Under the pieces are notes generated by a model. That model worked only from the letters and a program-made list of their open reading frames with translations. It was not told where the DNA came from and made no database searches. Made by a program: the position numbers and the translations under genes. Source: Telopea speciosissima (taxonomy: Eukaryota; Streptophyta; Magnoliopsida; Proteales; Proteaceae). Taken from it: DNA of 64,000 bases. The number at the start of each line of letters is the position of its first letter. The first letter of the stretch is position 1. The stretch covers positions 59,532,970 to 59,596,969 of the forward strand of contig NC_057925.1 in assembly GCF_018873765.1 (NCBI RefSeq), written 5' to 3'. Shown here in pieces: positions 10,620 to 22,699 of the stretch.

Positions 10620-11826
10620 TGGTATTGTAGTCAGGAGGAGGAGGAGGAGTTGCCCTTTGCGTGATTGGTTGAAACAAATCTTTCTAATTGGAGGGTAGAA
10701 GAAAGAATGATAGAAATCTCAGTGTTAATCTATTGTTGAAAACTATAAGCTTATTGCCGATTGTTACAGCTTTGATGAGTGAACTACTCAGAGTTTTATA
10801 TTGGTCTGCACTGTTGGAGGGTCTAACCCAAGACTTAAAAGGCATTAAATAGAGAGAACTTCCCAAGTATATGAAGTCACCAAAGGCCTTTTGTACTAGG
10901 CTTCACTATTGAGATGGGGTGAATCAATAGTCACTAAAAAACGTTTTAAAAAAACACTATTGATGGTCACCACAACTCAAATACACACAACGGGCTACCA
11001 AGAGCTGATTCAAATAACCTGAAAACAGCACTGGTTGGGACACTCTATATATTTGCCAACAATAATTTGTGTGTATTTTGCCTTCCACTAAAATTGGTTA
11101 AACCAACTGGAAGTAACACACCCACTCTGCACCCACCACGACACTTCACAAGATACAAGAAATAAATCACAACACACAAATATACATGGTTCAACAATAA
11201 ACCTACATCCACGGTGCAATACCCATGTTGGCTTTCACATTTGCACGAGTACTCTCTAATGTTGCAGCAACATAAATGGTTTCGCATCCTTGATCGTACA
11301 AAGACGAAGGGCAACTATCCTAAACACTCACAACCCCAACTGTGAATACCTAATCGTTCTAGGCTTTTTATTAACCAACTACTCACAAAGATATTACAAT
11401 GCAATAAAGTGGTGGAAATTAGAATCTCAATCCCAATGTGATTCACTAGGCATATATCATCATTACACAACCTCATCTACAAAAGAGGGTCAGAGGGAAT
11501 TCATCTAAGTATACTAGCCACTTGAAGATACAAGCTCAATGTCATCCCCATAGCTCAAATTAAAGCAATGCTCATAGACCTTTCAAAATGATGATCTCAA
11601 GCCATCTTCAAGTCCATCCAAACACCTAAAAACATTTAACATAAAAAACCCTCACAAAACGCATTCTTGAGCACACGAGTTCCTTCAAGCACATCTAATG
11701 TGAAGATGCAACTTGGAACACCCAAATCCGAGTTGAAATGAACAAGTTATGGCCAACATAAGTTGAGGGGTATTTTGTAATTTTAGACCATTTCAGTGAC
11801 AAATAGAAACTCAGTATTTAAAGTAA

Positions 11827-11967
11827 GGGGCGTTGTTCTCTGTGCCGTAGCACAGGTTTTGCCCAGGCACATGGGGGTGGGCGCAATGACCACCCTGCCC
11901 CCTGAGTGGCAGGCTAGGCCCATGTGCCTGGGCACAGCCTGCGTTGCAGCACAGAGAACAACGCCCC
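11827..11967. mobile_element. 141-bp Mutator-type MITE, family A
   Basis: Perfect 19-bp terminal inverted repeats (GGGGCGTTGTTCTCTGTGC) lie inside an exact 9-bp target duplication, TTAAAGTAA, at 11818-11826 and 11968-11976. Nine-base duplications are typical of Mutator-like transposons. The interior is GC-rich and itself partly palindromic (CCCAGGCACATGGG and CCCATGTGCCTGGG). No coding capacity. Confidence 0.9.
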
Positions 11968-12994
11968 TTAAAGTAATTACACTCCACGCATCACTACACT
12001 ATCTGCTGTCACAGGAGTCGTCGGATCTTCAGGATTTCCGGCGGCTTTAATCATTATAGCCACTAGATGTTATTATCTCTAACATGCGAAGATCAATGAG
12101 TAACAATTAATAAAATAGAATCTATCAGACCCAAGTTATTACACTGACGCTCCATAGAATAAGATTCAGCCCTGATACAGTTGTTAGATGTGACATTGCA
12201 CATGGAAGAATAACTTACACGACCAATCATATTTTAATCAATGGCATCTTGAAAAAAGGTAAATAGTACGGTGGAATACACTGAGGTAACAACCTTGGAT
12301 ATTTATTGATGGCAATTAAAATTCAAACGTCGAAAGCAACTTTAATGCTTATCATACGCTGCAATACACTGAGCCTGAGGTAACAAGAGCCTTAGATATT
12401 TATTGACGTTTGAAATTCAGAATTGAAAGTCCCTTTAATGCTGATGAGCTGGATGTCACCATGGCAAACTCGATCCAAACAAGCGTTCAATAAATCGCGG
12501 CTTACTGAGGTTCATTTCCACTCAACCAATAAAATCGCTCCTGGATCTGACGCAGTCCCATTAATGGAATCCATTCGATCGGAATCACACTCTACGTGGC
12601 TAATCCGACCCATTCACTTCAAATCGATCAAATTCTTAAATTTGCACGCAGCCCCGTGCAATTTGCATACGGCTCCCACCGCGTTTTCAATTTTACTTTT
12701 TGCCCCTGCCGACTTTTGCAAATTATAACCCAAATTGAATCTTTCATTGTTTGTAGGAAATTGGTACATAAAGGGCCTACATGAACACTTTTGCTTCTAG
12801 GCCTTGTTTTTATTCTAGAAATGATTTTCTATATTTTTGTTATTGGTCTGAATTTTTTGACAAAAAAAAAAAAAATACGATCGATAACACATAGTAATTT
12901 TGATTTCTAGGCCAAGAGACAAATAGAAACACATTTATTATGCACAAAAATTTTTGTTTATTGAACTTTTATAAATTTTAAAAAATGTCATTGC

Positions 12995-13110
12995 AGTGGT
13001 GGTGATGGTGGTGGCGATCGTGGAGGTGGTGGTGATGGTGCTGACGATCGTAGAGGAGGTGGTAGTAGCATGGAGGCGTTAGTACCAACATCAGTGGTGG
13101 TGGTTGAAGT
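12995..13110. repeat. GGT/GAT-rich imperfect minisatellite
   Basis: GGTGGTGATGGTGG and GGCGATCGTGGAGG-like motifs repeat irregularly. On the minus strand this reads as runs of histidine, which is composition and not evidence of a protein. Confidence 0.7.
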
Positions 13111-14468
13111 TGCATTGGAAGTGGTGTTTTATTTGAACCTACTATTTTGCCCATCAAATTAACCATATGTTCATTAAAGAGTTTCAAATTGTAACTTTTT
13201 TTTCCCCCTTATTTCTCATCAACTTTTCCTATTTTGGTTCTTCTTGTTATTTAGGGTACAAAGAAGGTTCGAATTGTAACTTCTTTTTTTCTTTTTCTTT
13301 TTTTATTTCTCAACAATTTTTCCTATCCCGATTCATTTTCAGAAAAAAAAAAAAAAAGAACTAGTGTTAACAAATGGATTTCTATTATTTAGAGAGGCAG
13401 GCCCAAAGTTCCCATAGGGAAAAAGCCTTAAAAAATTTGTAAGGCATGAGAATCACGCCAAGCTAAGCAATAGCCTGGCATGGCCAGCCGCGCGCACGAG
13501 GGCCTTTGCGGGCATGCTGCCCAGTGCTCGTGGGGGCCATGCCCCTTGCTGCTGCGGCTGCTACATGCCTAGCCCTTGATGGCCTTTTGCTGCCCATGCA
13601 CCATGGGCCTGTGTGGCCATGTGCCGCCCACGTGAAGGGCCCTAGGGCCCTTGATGCTGCCCAGGTGCTGCTTTCACCGTAAATTTTCAAACCTCTTCTC
13701 CCCAAGTGGCCTTGCCACTGCTTCAAAAGGTCATGTGGCCTTAATATTTTGCCACATCATCCAAACAAATGCTGCCACTTCATCAGGCCCTAGTGGGCCC
13801 CACTCACTTTTAAACACTAAAATACATGTCATTTCAATAAAATCCCATGCTGAACCATTGCAACCACCATGAAACCAATCAATCCATCAACAAAGGGACC
13901 CAATTAAGGCCCGAGTAGAATTACCAAATGCCCTTGGGCATCAAAATCATACCAAAAACATATGCAACTATTCCAAATTCATTTCTTACACTTCCAACAT
14001 CACTAATGTACAGTTGCCAACAATGACAACAAATAAACCTCAAACACTGCTAACGCTCAACAGACCGAACTTAACCGCTATGGAACTCACGATTTTAAAA
14101 AACAAGTATTAGGATCAGCATCAATACCAATACAGTCTACCATATTGGGTTGAAAGTTGAAACAGATGACTTTGTTCTCATGTTTCGATTAAAAAATCAA
14201 TTTTTGGACAGATTTACCCCAACTTAGAATCATTCCACTGATACAAGATCAAGTAGGTATTGGTATCAGGCACAATCGACACCAACGATTGGGTGGCCAA
14301 TTTGATACCATTTTTCAAAACCATGGTGGGACTACCTTTATAACTCTCAACATCTCAACATGCACAAAACATTGATCCCGATGAATAGGCCCAGCCCTTT
14401 GTATGGGTTGCGAGTGAAGCCTAGGCCCACTACTATTATCATCAAAATTTTGGAGTTTCAACCCAAAT

Positions 14469-16302
14469 ATATATATATTTTTGGGGAAGTAGTTCTCTGT
14501 CCGGGAGTGTGGCGCATGTGTCTATCTCTCTCCTCCTCAAAACAAGGGGGTAGAGATGTCTTTTCACATGGGGAGGAGAGAGATAGACTCATGGGAGTGC
14601 TGGCATAGGCCACACTCCCTAATAGAGAACTTAGAGAATTTTTTCCTATATTTTTTTTATAGAAAGGCTCCGTTTGGTTGCAAGGGGAATTAAAGGGAAG
14701 GGAAGTGAAATTTTCATACTTAAAAAATGAACTTTTTTAATCATTTCCCCATGTGATTGTATAAACTACTTAAATTTCTTACCATATCTAGTAAAGATAC
14801 ATTTTACATGTAATATTTATTGACTAAAAGGTGGCGGTACGTACGTAATAATAGCTTGACAGGACGTTCTTCAATTGATATCTGTTGATTTAGTCTCTTC
14901 AAATCTCAGTCGTTGTACTATTTACCTAAAACCGGCTGCGGTGATCTTTCTCCACTCTCCGTACCTCTCCATCTCCCGCCCTGCCCTGCCCTCTCTTCTC
15001 TTCTCTGTTCTCTCCTCTCCATTGCAAACCCGGCAGCCTCTCTCTCTCCTTTTGCCTTCTTCATCAATCGAGTTTTTTTTTCCCTAATGTCATCGCTTTT
15101 TATTAGATTTGTACTTCATTTTTTTTGCTTCTTGTCGATATGGTTTTCTTCCTTGATTTTGATTCTCTTATTCTATTCGTTTTTAGAGTATGAAGGACTG
15201 TGATTTCTTAGTGAGAGCTGCAAGCTTTTTGATATATGCTTGGGTCTTTAGGAGATGACTGCATATGGAATAGGTAGTATTCGAAAATTATTGATGGTTA
15301 TTTTTTCGAAGCCTAATTTCGTGAGATTCTTACTGGACCAAGGTGTAGTCTCTGTGATAATGGTAATTTGGTCAGTTAGCTTCTGGATGAACATTAACGC
15401 TAAACCCAGATGCCTCTTTCTTCGTTCCAATGCCTCCAACAGCCTTCCGCCAAGTAGAGGCTTTTTCTGCAGAGTGGTGGGAGTTGGTGAAGACCTCTAC
15501 ATGGTTCGGTGACTACTAGCTTTACCAACATCAGGAAGAGGCGAGCTTCATCAGCGAACTGCATTGATAATGATGACGACAACATAGCAAATTTGCTGCC
15601 AAACTCTTTCGATCTTGGCGTTGATGAGGAGTATAGTCTGGAGGCGCAAATGTAGGGTGGGTTGGATTGATGGAAGATCAAAATGAATCAACGTTATCAG
15701 CTCTTCACTTGCAGAAGGGAGCCCACAGAATGGCTTAAGGGCTGATGTTTAAGCCCTGGTGACGGCCTTCAACTTGTTCAAAATCTTATGGAAACTAAGA
15801 GGAACCAAGTATGTGTCGGAGCCTGCAAAATATAGGGAGAAATTCCCCCAATGCGTAAGCCCAAAAAAGTATCTCTCTCTGGCTCGCTGCATACAAGAAC
15901 TTCATTATAACAATTTTCCGTACTTTAATAGAGAATGGGAAATTGGCGAGATAGAGCAAGGTGCTGTGGGTTTGCAACGACGGAGGAGAGAGAGCGAGAG
16001 AAAGAGGCAGGGAAGGGCCGAGGGCGAGCAACGATAATGGCTATAAAACTGTCACCGAAAAAATTAAGAACTGGTGACAAGAAGAAAATCAATTGATGGC
16101 TTAGATTGCTTCATGCCAAATGTACGGTTAACGTCAAAAAACGTGAAAATAAGTTTTTTCGACGTACCTGTTGCTACCACCCACCCATATTTATTTTACA
16201 TTTTAAATCAAAGGAAAATGGATGCAAAGTAAAGTAAGATTTAATAACCAAATATGGAATGATTTAAAGGTAGATAAAGTTCTTTCAACTTTCAACCCAA
16301 AT
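14469..16302. mobile_element. 1.83-kb insertion flanked by a 13-bp direct repeat
   Basis: TTTCAACCCAAAT occurs once in copy A (7283-7295) but twice here, at 14456-14468 and 16290-16302, bracketing inserted DNA. An alternative boundary is 14664-16309, whose ends AAGGCTCCGTTTGGTTGCAAG and AAGGTTCATTTGGGTTGAAAG (opposite strand) are inverted relatives. Pyrimidine-rich sequence at 14980-15060 is mirrored loosely by purine-rich sequence at 15985-16025, suggesting long inverted arms. The frames at 14875-15203, 15255-15512 and 15400-15681 match no protein I recognise. The first 160 bp contain the MITE at 14483-14646. Confidence 0.6.
14483..14646. mobile_element. Mutator-type MITE, family B, copy 1
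   Basis: The ends GGGGAAGTAGTTCTCTGTCC and GGAAAAAATTCTCTAAGTTC (opposite strand) are inverted relatives, followed by GGGAGTGTGGC on both sides. A 9-bp target duplication, TATATTTTT, is exact at 14474-14482 and 14647-14655. The interior contains GTGTCTATCTCTCTCCT and its approximate complement. Confidence 0.8.
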
Positions 16303-16518
16303 GAACCTTAACAAATCAAGAAAAGGAAGCCCACTTCCATACATGGGTTGCTAGTAAAGCCCAGCCCCAAATGAGTTGTGTTTTTTTAACCACTTAGGAT
16401 GCATGGTTCAAGTAAGTGGAATCGGCCAGAATAGCCTTGAACTTTAGAGATCAAGAATGAATTAGCATCGGAATTGATATTTAAGTATAAAGTATAAAGG
16501 TTTTTCTTGACTTGCCCA

Positions 16519-16562
16519 CGAGCCACCGGCCACCGGCCACCGGCCACCGGCCACCGGCCACG
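16519..16562. repeat. GGCCACC minisatellite
   Basis: The 7-bp unit GGCCACC repeats about six times. The paralogous position in copy A (about 7678-7688) has only CACCACTGGCCATG, so the array expanded after the duplication. Confidence 0.85.
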
Positions 16563-17388
16563 GCAACATGTATCAGAAAATGATCATATATAGAAAGGTT
16601 GTTTTATGAGGACAATGATGAGTAGCTGAATGTGAACAAAGCCTTTTGTTACTCCAGAAACAAATGATAACAGAGAGCCCCACACCAGGCACCAGCAAGT
16701 GCAGCAACCATGAAACACCCAATTATTTATATAGGTGGGAACTGGGAAAGCCCCCTTATCCACCATTGCTGGTTGCAGCACTAAGTAGTTCTAAAGCTAA
16801 ACTTCTTTTTGGTTTTTTAACCCTTTTTTTTCTATATTTGCAATTATTCTTGATTGAGACTTTTGGGCTAAAGAAAAATAAAAAAGCTGACTTTGTAAAG
16901 CTGGACTTTGTATTAACACAAACGCAACCAAGGATATTTAAAACTCAGTATTGCAATATCAGGAATCATGATCCCCTTATCCAACATGATATTGGAGAAA
17001 AGGATTGTCAAGTTGTGAAACAGACAGAACCCCTCACCATCAAGGTTTTAGTTCACGGTATCGGTGTTGCTATCGGTCACCTTCGATTTTGATATGGATT
17101 GATCGTATCAGATCAATTTCAATACAATAAATTACTTTATTGACAAAAAAAAAGTTGCCACTTTTTTATCGTATGAGTTGGTATACATATACATATCGAA
17201 ATCCAAACTAATCCAATAACAAACCAGTTAAAGAAATGGATAAGAACCCGAAATCGAAGCTTTCCTTGTTGGTTTATTTTTTTATGGGAAAATAATTTTG
17301 AATTGGATTTGAGAGAAGGAAAACCATATGTGGACTTAAGTTAGTGACCCCCAAGAACAATGAATCTAAAAAGAATAAAAAAAAATAT

Positions 17389-17480
17389 GCACCTAGTGGG
17401 AGTCGAACCCACAATACCAAAGGCCGAAGCCTTAAACTGATCTATAGATCATACTCCCTTGTGTGTTGAGCTACAAGTGC
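17389..17480 (-). tRNA. tRNA-like sequence with long variable arm, probably a pseudogene
   Basis: Read on the minus strand, GCACTTG pairs with TAGGTGC as a 7-bp acceptor stem with G-U pairs. A perfect T arm (GTGGG-TTCGACT-CCCAC) contains an exact Pol III B box, and TAGCTCAACACACAAGG resembles an A box. A long variable arm (AAGGC-TTCG-GCCTT) suggests a class II tRNA such as Leu or Ser. The anticodon arm TGATC-TATA-GATCA leaves only four loop bases, so no normal anticodon is readable. A T run directly after the discriminator base would serve as a Pol III terminator. It may be a decayed tRNA gene, a tRNA-derived element or a tRNA-like RNA. Confidence 0.45.
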
Positions 17481-17504
17481 TTCTTATTCATTATTTGAGA
17501 AAAA

Positions 17505-17893
17505 AAAATAAATTAAAAAGAAATAAAAATACATGCCCCCTTGAGGTTCCTAACAGTTAACAGATTACCTCCATTTTGTTAGTCTAGGTCTAACAGTGTT
17601 AAAATCAAGAGGTGAATTGATAAAAATGCCCTTACAAGAAAAATTTTTAAAAAAAACCTACAACTCATCTTCCCCAAACAATTTGGAGAAGATGAGTTAC
17701 AGATTTTTTTTTCTTAGAAGGGCATTTTTATCAGTTCACCACTTGTTTTTAACACTATTAGACATAAATTAACGAAATAGGGGTGGGTATTCACTTTTAA
17801 GAACCTCAGGGGGGACACGCAGAATTTTCTAAAACTGAAAAATATTTTCATAAATAAGACAAACCTCAGGAGAGGTACGTGAAAAAAAACCCC
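17505..17893. mobile_element. palindromic MITE related to the Pack-MULE at 36099-38210
   Basis: The left arm (GCCCCCTTGAGGTTC, TAACAGTGTTAAAA, AAAAATGCCCTT, AACTCATCTTCCCC) is mirrored in the right arm (AAGATGAGTT, AAGGGCATTTTT, TTTTAACACTATTA, GAACCTCAGGGGGG). These are the same blocks in the same order as the terminal repeats at 36099-38210, including the AACTCATCTTCCCC hairpin. A further AAACCTCAGGAGAGGTACGTG at about 17865-17885 may be the outer right end. Exact ends and target duplication are not resolved. Confidence 0.65.
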
Positions 17894-19495
17894 TAAATAT
17901 TTTTTAGACTAAGGAATCCAGATTGTTAAAAAAAAAATAGCTGACTTAATTGTAAAAGAAATTTATGTACAAGAGGAATACTAACTTTCCCTTATTTGAT
18001 TTTAGGTTGCTAACAAAAGCAAGGTCGTAGTTGATATTGGAGGAACGGGTGACCCAGACTTGATAAAGTTGGGCACTGACAGTTTTATTGTTTGATTGCC
18101 AAAAACAAAGAATAGTTGGAGTTTTGGACTTTGGATCTTTCATAAGGAGGCTCCATTTGTTTCGATGAGATATTTTTAATTCTAATGAGACAAACTCTTG
18201 AAAAGTATGTCCCTCCTTTTCAATTTTGCCCATTTTACATTGATATGAATGAAATCAAAACTAAAATCAAGGGTTGAACAAGTTAAAGAGAAGGATTCCA
18301 CATGAAGACAGTGTGGTGTGGTGTGGTGTGGGGGTCAATTGCGGCGTGGAGAATGGTATAATTTATATGGGGCCCACATAATTAGGGTAGGAGAAAAAAA
18401 TAATAAAAAAAAACCCATGTGAGAGAGTGATCATAATACACTGGCGTCGTGGAAAACTTCATCCCTTAAGTTAATGATTGAGGAGAAAATTTTTCATGAG
18501 ATCACAAGGATTATGGGCGAATGTAGTGGTAGGTAGATCATAGACTTTTATTACTCATGGGTGAGCGGGGACTTGCCCCACCTGATGCAAATTTTCAATA
18601 AGAATGACCCTTTTTTAAGTTACTTCCACATCAAAATTCAAAGTTCAAATAAAGAAAAAACTCTATAAACAAGTGGATCCCAAGACCCCTTGCTCACATG
18701 TCAAATTTCAAACAAGAAATCAAAAAATCTAGAATGACTAAAAGTATGCACAGGTGACATAATTACAATAGAGTGGCTGATCCACGTTATGCCCTAGTAA
18801 TTTAGCGCTTGGAATTACCACATCACTCTTTCACGTTAAAAGAACATATGACATGATGTATAGAAATCAACACTAGGCATGCGGAAACTTTTTCCCCTTA
18901 ATATATTTTTTTCCTCCGTGTTATTTTTTCACATGTACGACAACATCTCATTTCAGTTTACACATGGAAAGTGTAAAGAGTCATATAGTTACCACGATTT
19001 GTTCAGATCTGTGGTGTCTATGTATACTTGAATAGCTCTTTCCAGCTAATACCTTAAGATTTTGAGTTAAACCCTCCAACAAGGAAAAATCATTGCCATT
19101 TGCATCGCGAAGTTGAAATTTGAAGATTTCCTTAATCTTTTGATAATTCAGTTTTCATTTTCACATTCAAAAAACCCACGTGCAAAATGGAAGGGTGGTT
19201 GGTGATGTTCATAAACCACCCCATTTCTTAGTGTGAGAGCATTTCTTGTTTCCCTCACACAAATGACAGCAGTTTATGTGATTTTAGCGTCCATGAAAAG
19301 CCACATTTTGGTGGAAATGGTCCTGTGATTCATGAATCCTGACATCATTTTATATATCGTCAGTATTGTTGGAGACTCTTTAGTCTGTTTAGTCTTTTTG
19401 GTTCATGAGTGACTCAAGGGAACTAAAATACCTATCCTCTCATTACTTTCATATTTACACTGTTTCTTTGTTTATGAGTTTTGTCATTAAATCAT
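17894..19495. other. gene-poor AT-rich region
   Basis: No exon or transposon terminus is supported. A short GTGTG repeat lies at about 18309-18330. A minus-strand frame at 17946-18233 has no recognisable similarity. Confidence 0.4.
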
Positions 19496-19630
19496 GGGAG
19501 AATGTTCTCTGTGTCTCAGCGCAGCGTGTACTCATGTACATGGGCAGCTTGTGCAGGGGCAGGGTGGTCATTGCGCCCACCCCCATGTGCCTGGGCGCAG
19601 GCTGTGCTAAGGCACAGAGAACAGCGCCCC
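19496..19630. mobile_element. 135-bp Mutator-type MITE, family A, copy 2
   Basis: The ends GGGAGAATGTTCTCTGTG and GGGGCGCTGTTCTCTGTGC (opposite strand) match copy 1. An exact 9-bp target duplication, TTAAATCAT, lies at 19487-19495 and 19631-19639. The interior shares GGGCAGGGTGGTCATTG and CCCATGTGCCTGGG with the other copies. Confidence 0.9.
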
Positions 19631-19689
19631 TTAAATCATTTACTCGGGGAGAAGAGGGTACCCAATATAGCTTGGATAATGATAGACAA

Positions 19690-19985
19690 GACCGAACCAA
19701 AAAAATAGGACCGAATTTTTATCGGTTCAGTTTCAATTTTGGGTTATCGGCAACAAACTGAAATTGATCGGACTGACTGACAATACCGATCGAATGGACC
19801 CATAATAAACCAATAAAAGACTGTTAAAAGAAACCAATAAGAGACTGCTAGAAGACTATTGGTTTCAATTTGGATTTTATAGACCGACCCTTTATTGGTC
19901 TGGTTTTGGTCAGACTCAATACATATGAAATTTTAAAAAAAAAATCTAATCAAAACCAGACTGAACCGATCATTAACACCCTTAG
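19690..19985. repeat. ACCGAACC-type repeat, possibly a degenerate MITE
   Basis: Rich in GACCGAACC, CGGTTCAGTTT, GGTCTGGTTTTGG and ACCAGACTGAACCGA in both orientations, and ending ACACCCTTAG like the element at 5067-5444. The left end is unclear. Confidence 0.35.
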
Positions 19986-21879
19986 GTCTATGTGATAGAG
20001 AACCTTAAATGTGCTTCATTGATCAAATTTCAGCAAACTTATAGAAATTGGTAAAAGATGAGTTCCAAATGAGAAACTGCCACTACCATGAAGGGTTTCT
20101 TGATAAAACTCCTAACAACTGCCCTCTTAAAAAATACACAAGGGCCATGGAATTTATTTACAGACTTTTGAAGGCCATTGTAGGGAACCCTTTGGTAGTG
20201 CTCTAATATCATTTCTATAAAATTTATTTATTTTAACCTCGCTTTTAAGGCATTTTTATCAATTATTTTAAAATTTACAGTGAATCTTTACATATAAAAA
20301 GGTTGTGAGATCTCTGTCATTTTTTTTAATCACTATTACACTAGCAAATGGGAAGTTGGTGACACTCAACATCTGATGAGTCAAACCCCATTAAATATTG
20401 GATAGCATAATCTATCCTGACCCATGAAACATGCAAGATATTTATTAATAGGGGAAAAGAACACTACCCTGTCGTGTGCGATGTGCCACTCCTGTCCCTA
20501 GACATTGGGCCGCACAAAGTGGTCATTGTATCTCCATGGATAGATAAAAATCCCCAAGGTGTGCCAATCATTTTGTGTAGTTTTATGTGTAGATGCAGGA
20601 GCCGTGCACCACACAAAACCAAATAGTGTGTTCTTTCCTTTATTATTAATGACTAGAGCCTTTGATAGTTTAACAAAGGGAGAAGGTTCCGGCACTGCTA
20701 ATGTGGGAGGAATTTCTCATGTCACATCAATCATGGCTTAGGAAATGATTTCATCAACATGGGACCCATGTGATCAGGAAGGAAAGAGAGAATCAGTGTC
20801 AGTCACATATGGCTAGAATCTGAGGTGTGGGCGTGCAAATCACATATTGTTGACACCCAAGTATTTTTCCCTTGAAGAAGTTAAGTTTGAGGGAGAGAGG
20901 GGGAGGGGTGGGAGACTAGCACACAACGTTCATAAACCAAGGAAGTATATAATGAAAATATCTTCATTTGCTATGCTTTAGAACCCAATTGAGGGAATTG
21001 AGAAGGATTGCCATGAGCAAAGCTCAAGACAATTAACCAATATTCAAGATATTTGCAAAATATTGTTTTAAAACCCTTAAAGAACACAATTCTATTGATT
21101 AATTGTTCTAAACACCTTAAAGAGAACATTTCTATTGATCAATAACTACAAGTGCTTTCGCGTGGCTATCGTGCATTGAGCGGTAGCTAGCCTGCTCTTG
21201 GTCTTTACTCTTTTTTTTTCTTTTTTTTTTTGGGTGAAAAAACCTTGCTCTCAAGTCTCAGACTGCCATTCTCTTGCTCTCCTGTTCATTTTTTTTTTCT
21301 TTTTCTTTTTCTTTTTCAAGTACAAATTGAAATAAGTTTGTTCCTAAATGGTATGTATTACAAAAAATTTGATTAGAAGTTGAATTAAGAAAACTCAATA
21401 AAGAGTGAAAGACCTATCAGTAGTACTCTTAAAGTGAATAGGAGCGTTAAATTATGAGGTGTTGGTTCTTGCCACTTCTTCCTACAGATGTACATCACTT
21501 TCACACACAATCTCTTTCTCTCTCTCCTTCCTAATCATGTGGGTCACTTTGTACACGGATTATGAGACATCCCTCTTGTGTACTCATTGACTTGATTGAG
21601 AGATACCATTACATGCGAACGGCATGAAGATCACATCATCCAATGGTTGTGGATGAAGAAGGGGGGCCGGGGGTGTGAACTATAAAGTCCCTCTAAGTTG
21701 TACAGTTTTCATCTTCTGGTTTTGGATTTTGTGATTAGTGTAATTCGAATTTATCTTTCATCTTTCGTTGTTTAGTTTGATCTTGTTAATGGGTTCTTTA
21801 ATTTCTTTTCAATGAGTTTCCGTGGCCATGTTGGCATGGATTGTGTAAATTTCCTGGATCATAGATTCGGTTGTGTTAT
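19986..21879. other. gene-poor region with simple repeats
   Basis: No coding exon is supported. T-rich runs occur at about 21210-21330. Sequence from 20453 (GGGGAAAAGAACACTACCC) resembles one end of a family-B MITE, but no matching second end was found. Confidence 0.4.
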
Positions 21880-21888
21880 ATAATTTTT

Positions 21889-22059
21889 GGGAAGCAGGTT
21901 TTGCAATGCGGGAGTGTGCTCTATGTCAAGGCATCTCCGTGTGTCTATCTCTCTTGATTAAAACAAAAGGACAGAGGTGTCTTTTCACATAGGAAGGAGA
22001 GAGATAGACTCATGGGAGTGCTAGAGTAGGCCACACTCCCGGACAGAGATCTTTTTCCC
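21889..22059. mobile_element. 171-bp Mutator-type MITE, family B, copy 2
   Basis: The right end (GGGAAAAAGATCTCTGTCC on the opposite strand, then GGGAGTGTGGCC) is well conserved; the left end (GGGAAGCAGGTTTTGCAATG, then CGGGAGTGTG) is more diverged. An exact 9-bp target duplication, ATAATTTTT, lies at 21880-21888 and 22060-22068. The interior GTGTCTATCTCTCT and AGAGAGATAGACTCATGG are shared with copy 1. Confidence 0.85.
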
Positions 22060-22695
22060 ATAATTTTTTATAATCTGTATTAGGGTAATGGTGGGTTTTC
22101 TTTTTCATTTGCTCTTCTAAAAGTACCTTTAGAATACTGGTAAAAGGTGTATATAGGGTAGACTAACAAAACTGGGTCCTTTTGTATGCCTAGACCAGCT
22201 GGTGCTGATGTATAACGCCTTCCCTCTATGGTAGTCCATTTTTAGAGTCAATGGAAATAAAAAAGAAAGTTGTGACTTCACCCATGGATGCCATCATTTT
22301 CATGGGCCCAAAAAAGGTTTTACTAATTAATGTCACAAAATGTGATGACATCTATCACAATTTCAAATATAAACCTAATATTTTTTTAGGGAGAAAGTTC
22401 TCTGAGCAAACGATATAGAGAAACTCACTAATGAAGCATGATAGAATGGTTTTCTACACAAGAGAGAAGCAAGATATCATTTCATTCGAAAGGAAGAGGG
22501 AGAGAGAAAGAAAGGAAGAGAGAGAGAGAGAGAGACCTTTTTTTGTTTACTACGACTAATTGATGGATGCCACACATTGGAGTGCCAAATTTTCTTCTGG
22601 TTAGGCATTTCAGGTGGGAGATGTGCATGTTGATTTCCTTGTTCTATAAGGGACTTATGTCACTAAAAAAATGATATCCGGCATATGTAATCATG
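22060..22695. other. non-coding, with a GA microsatellite
   Basis: A (GA)n tract lies at about 22497-22536. GGGAGAAAGTTCTCTGAGC at 22389 again resembles a family-B MITE end without a partner. No exon is supported. Confidence 0.4.
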
Positions 22696-22699
22696 ATGA

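Larger units (their letters stand above)
10815..14060. mobile_element. about 3.2-kb insertion splitting the second duplication unit
   Basis: Up to about 10814 the sequence matches the flank of the first thaumatin unit. Similarity resumes near 14061 (ACCGAACTTAACC versus ACTGAACTTAACC at 6792). The intervening block begins TGTTGG and ends CTCAACA, TG...CA ends like an LTR element, but no paired LTRs, target duplication or polymerase genes were seen. It contains a 141-bp MITE (11827-11967), a GGT-rich tract (about 12995-13110), poly-A/T runs and a GC-rich patch (13490-13800). Its type is unresolved; it may be several nested insertions. Confidence 0.45.
14061..16945. repeat. segmental duplication, copy B, interrupted
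   Basis: Segments 14061-14468 and 16303-16945 match copy A (6780-8156) in the same order and orientation. A 1.8-kb block at 14469-16302 interrupts them. Copy B continues to about 17080 with sequence matching 9004-9110 of the first unit, and lacks the insertion found at 8157-9003. Confidence 0.75.

Noticed and set aside
12978-13187. Histidine-rich minus-strand frame resembling a metal-binding peptide
   Set aside because: The histidines come from a GGT/GAT minisatellite, not from a protein gene.
13463-13726. GC-rich minus-strand frame of 87 codons
   Set aside because: It is open because of local base composition within a likely insertion; the translation is low-complexity.
10815-14060. Interpretation as a complete LTR retrotransposon from its TG...CA ends
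   Set aside because: No paired LTRs, primer site, polymerase genes or target duplication could be found, so it is only called an insertion of unknown type.
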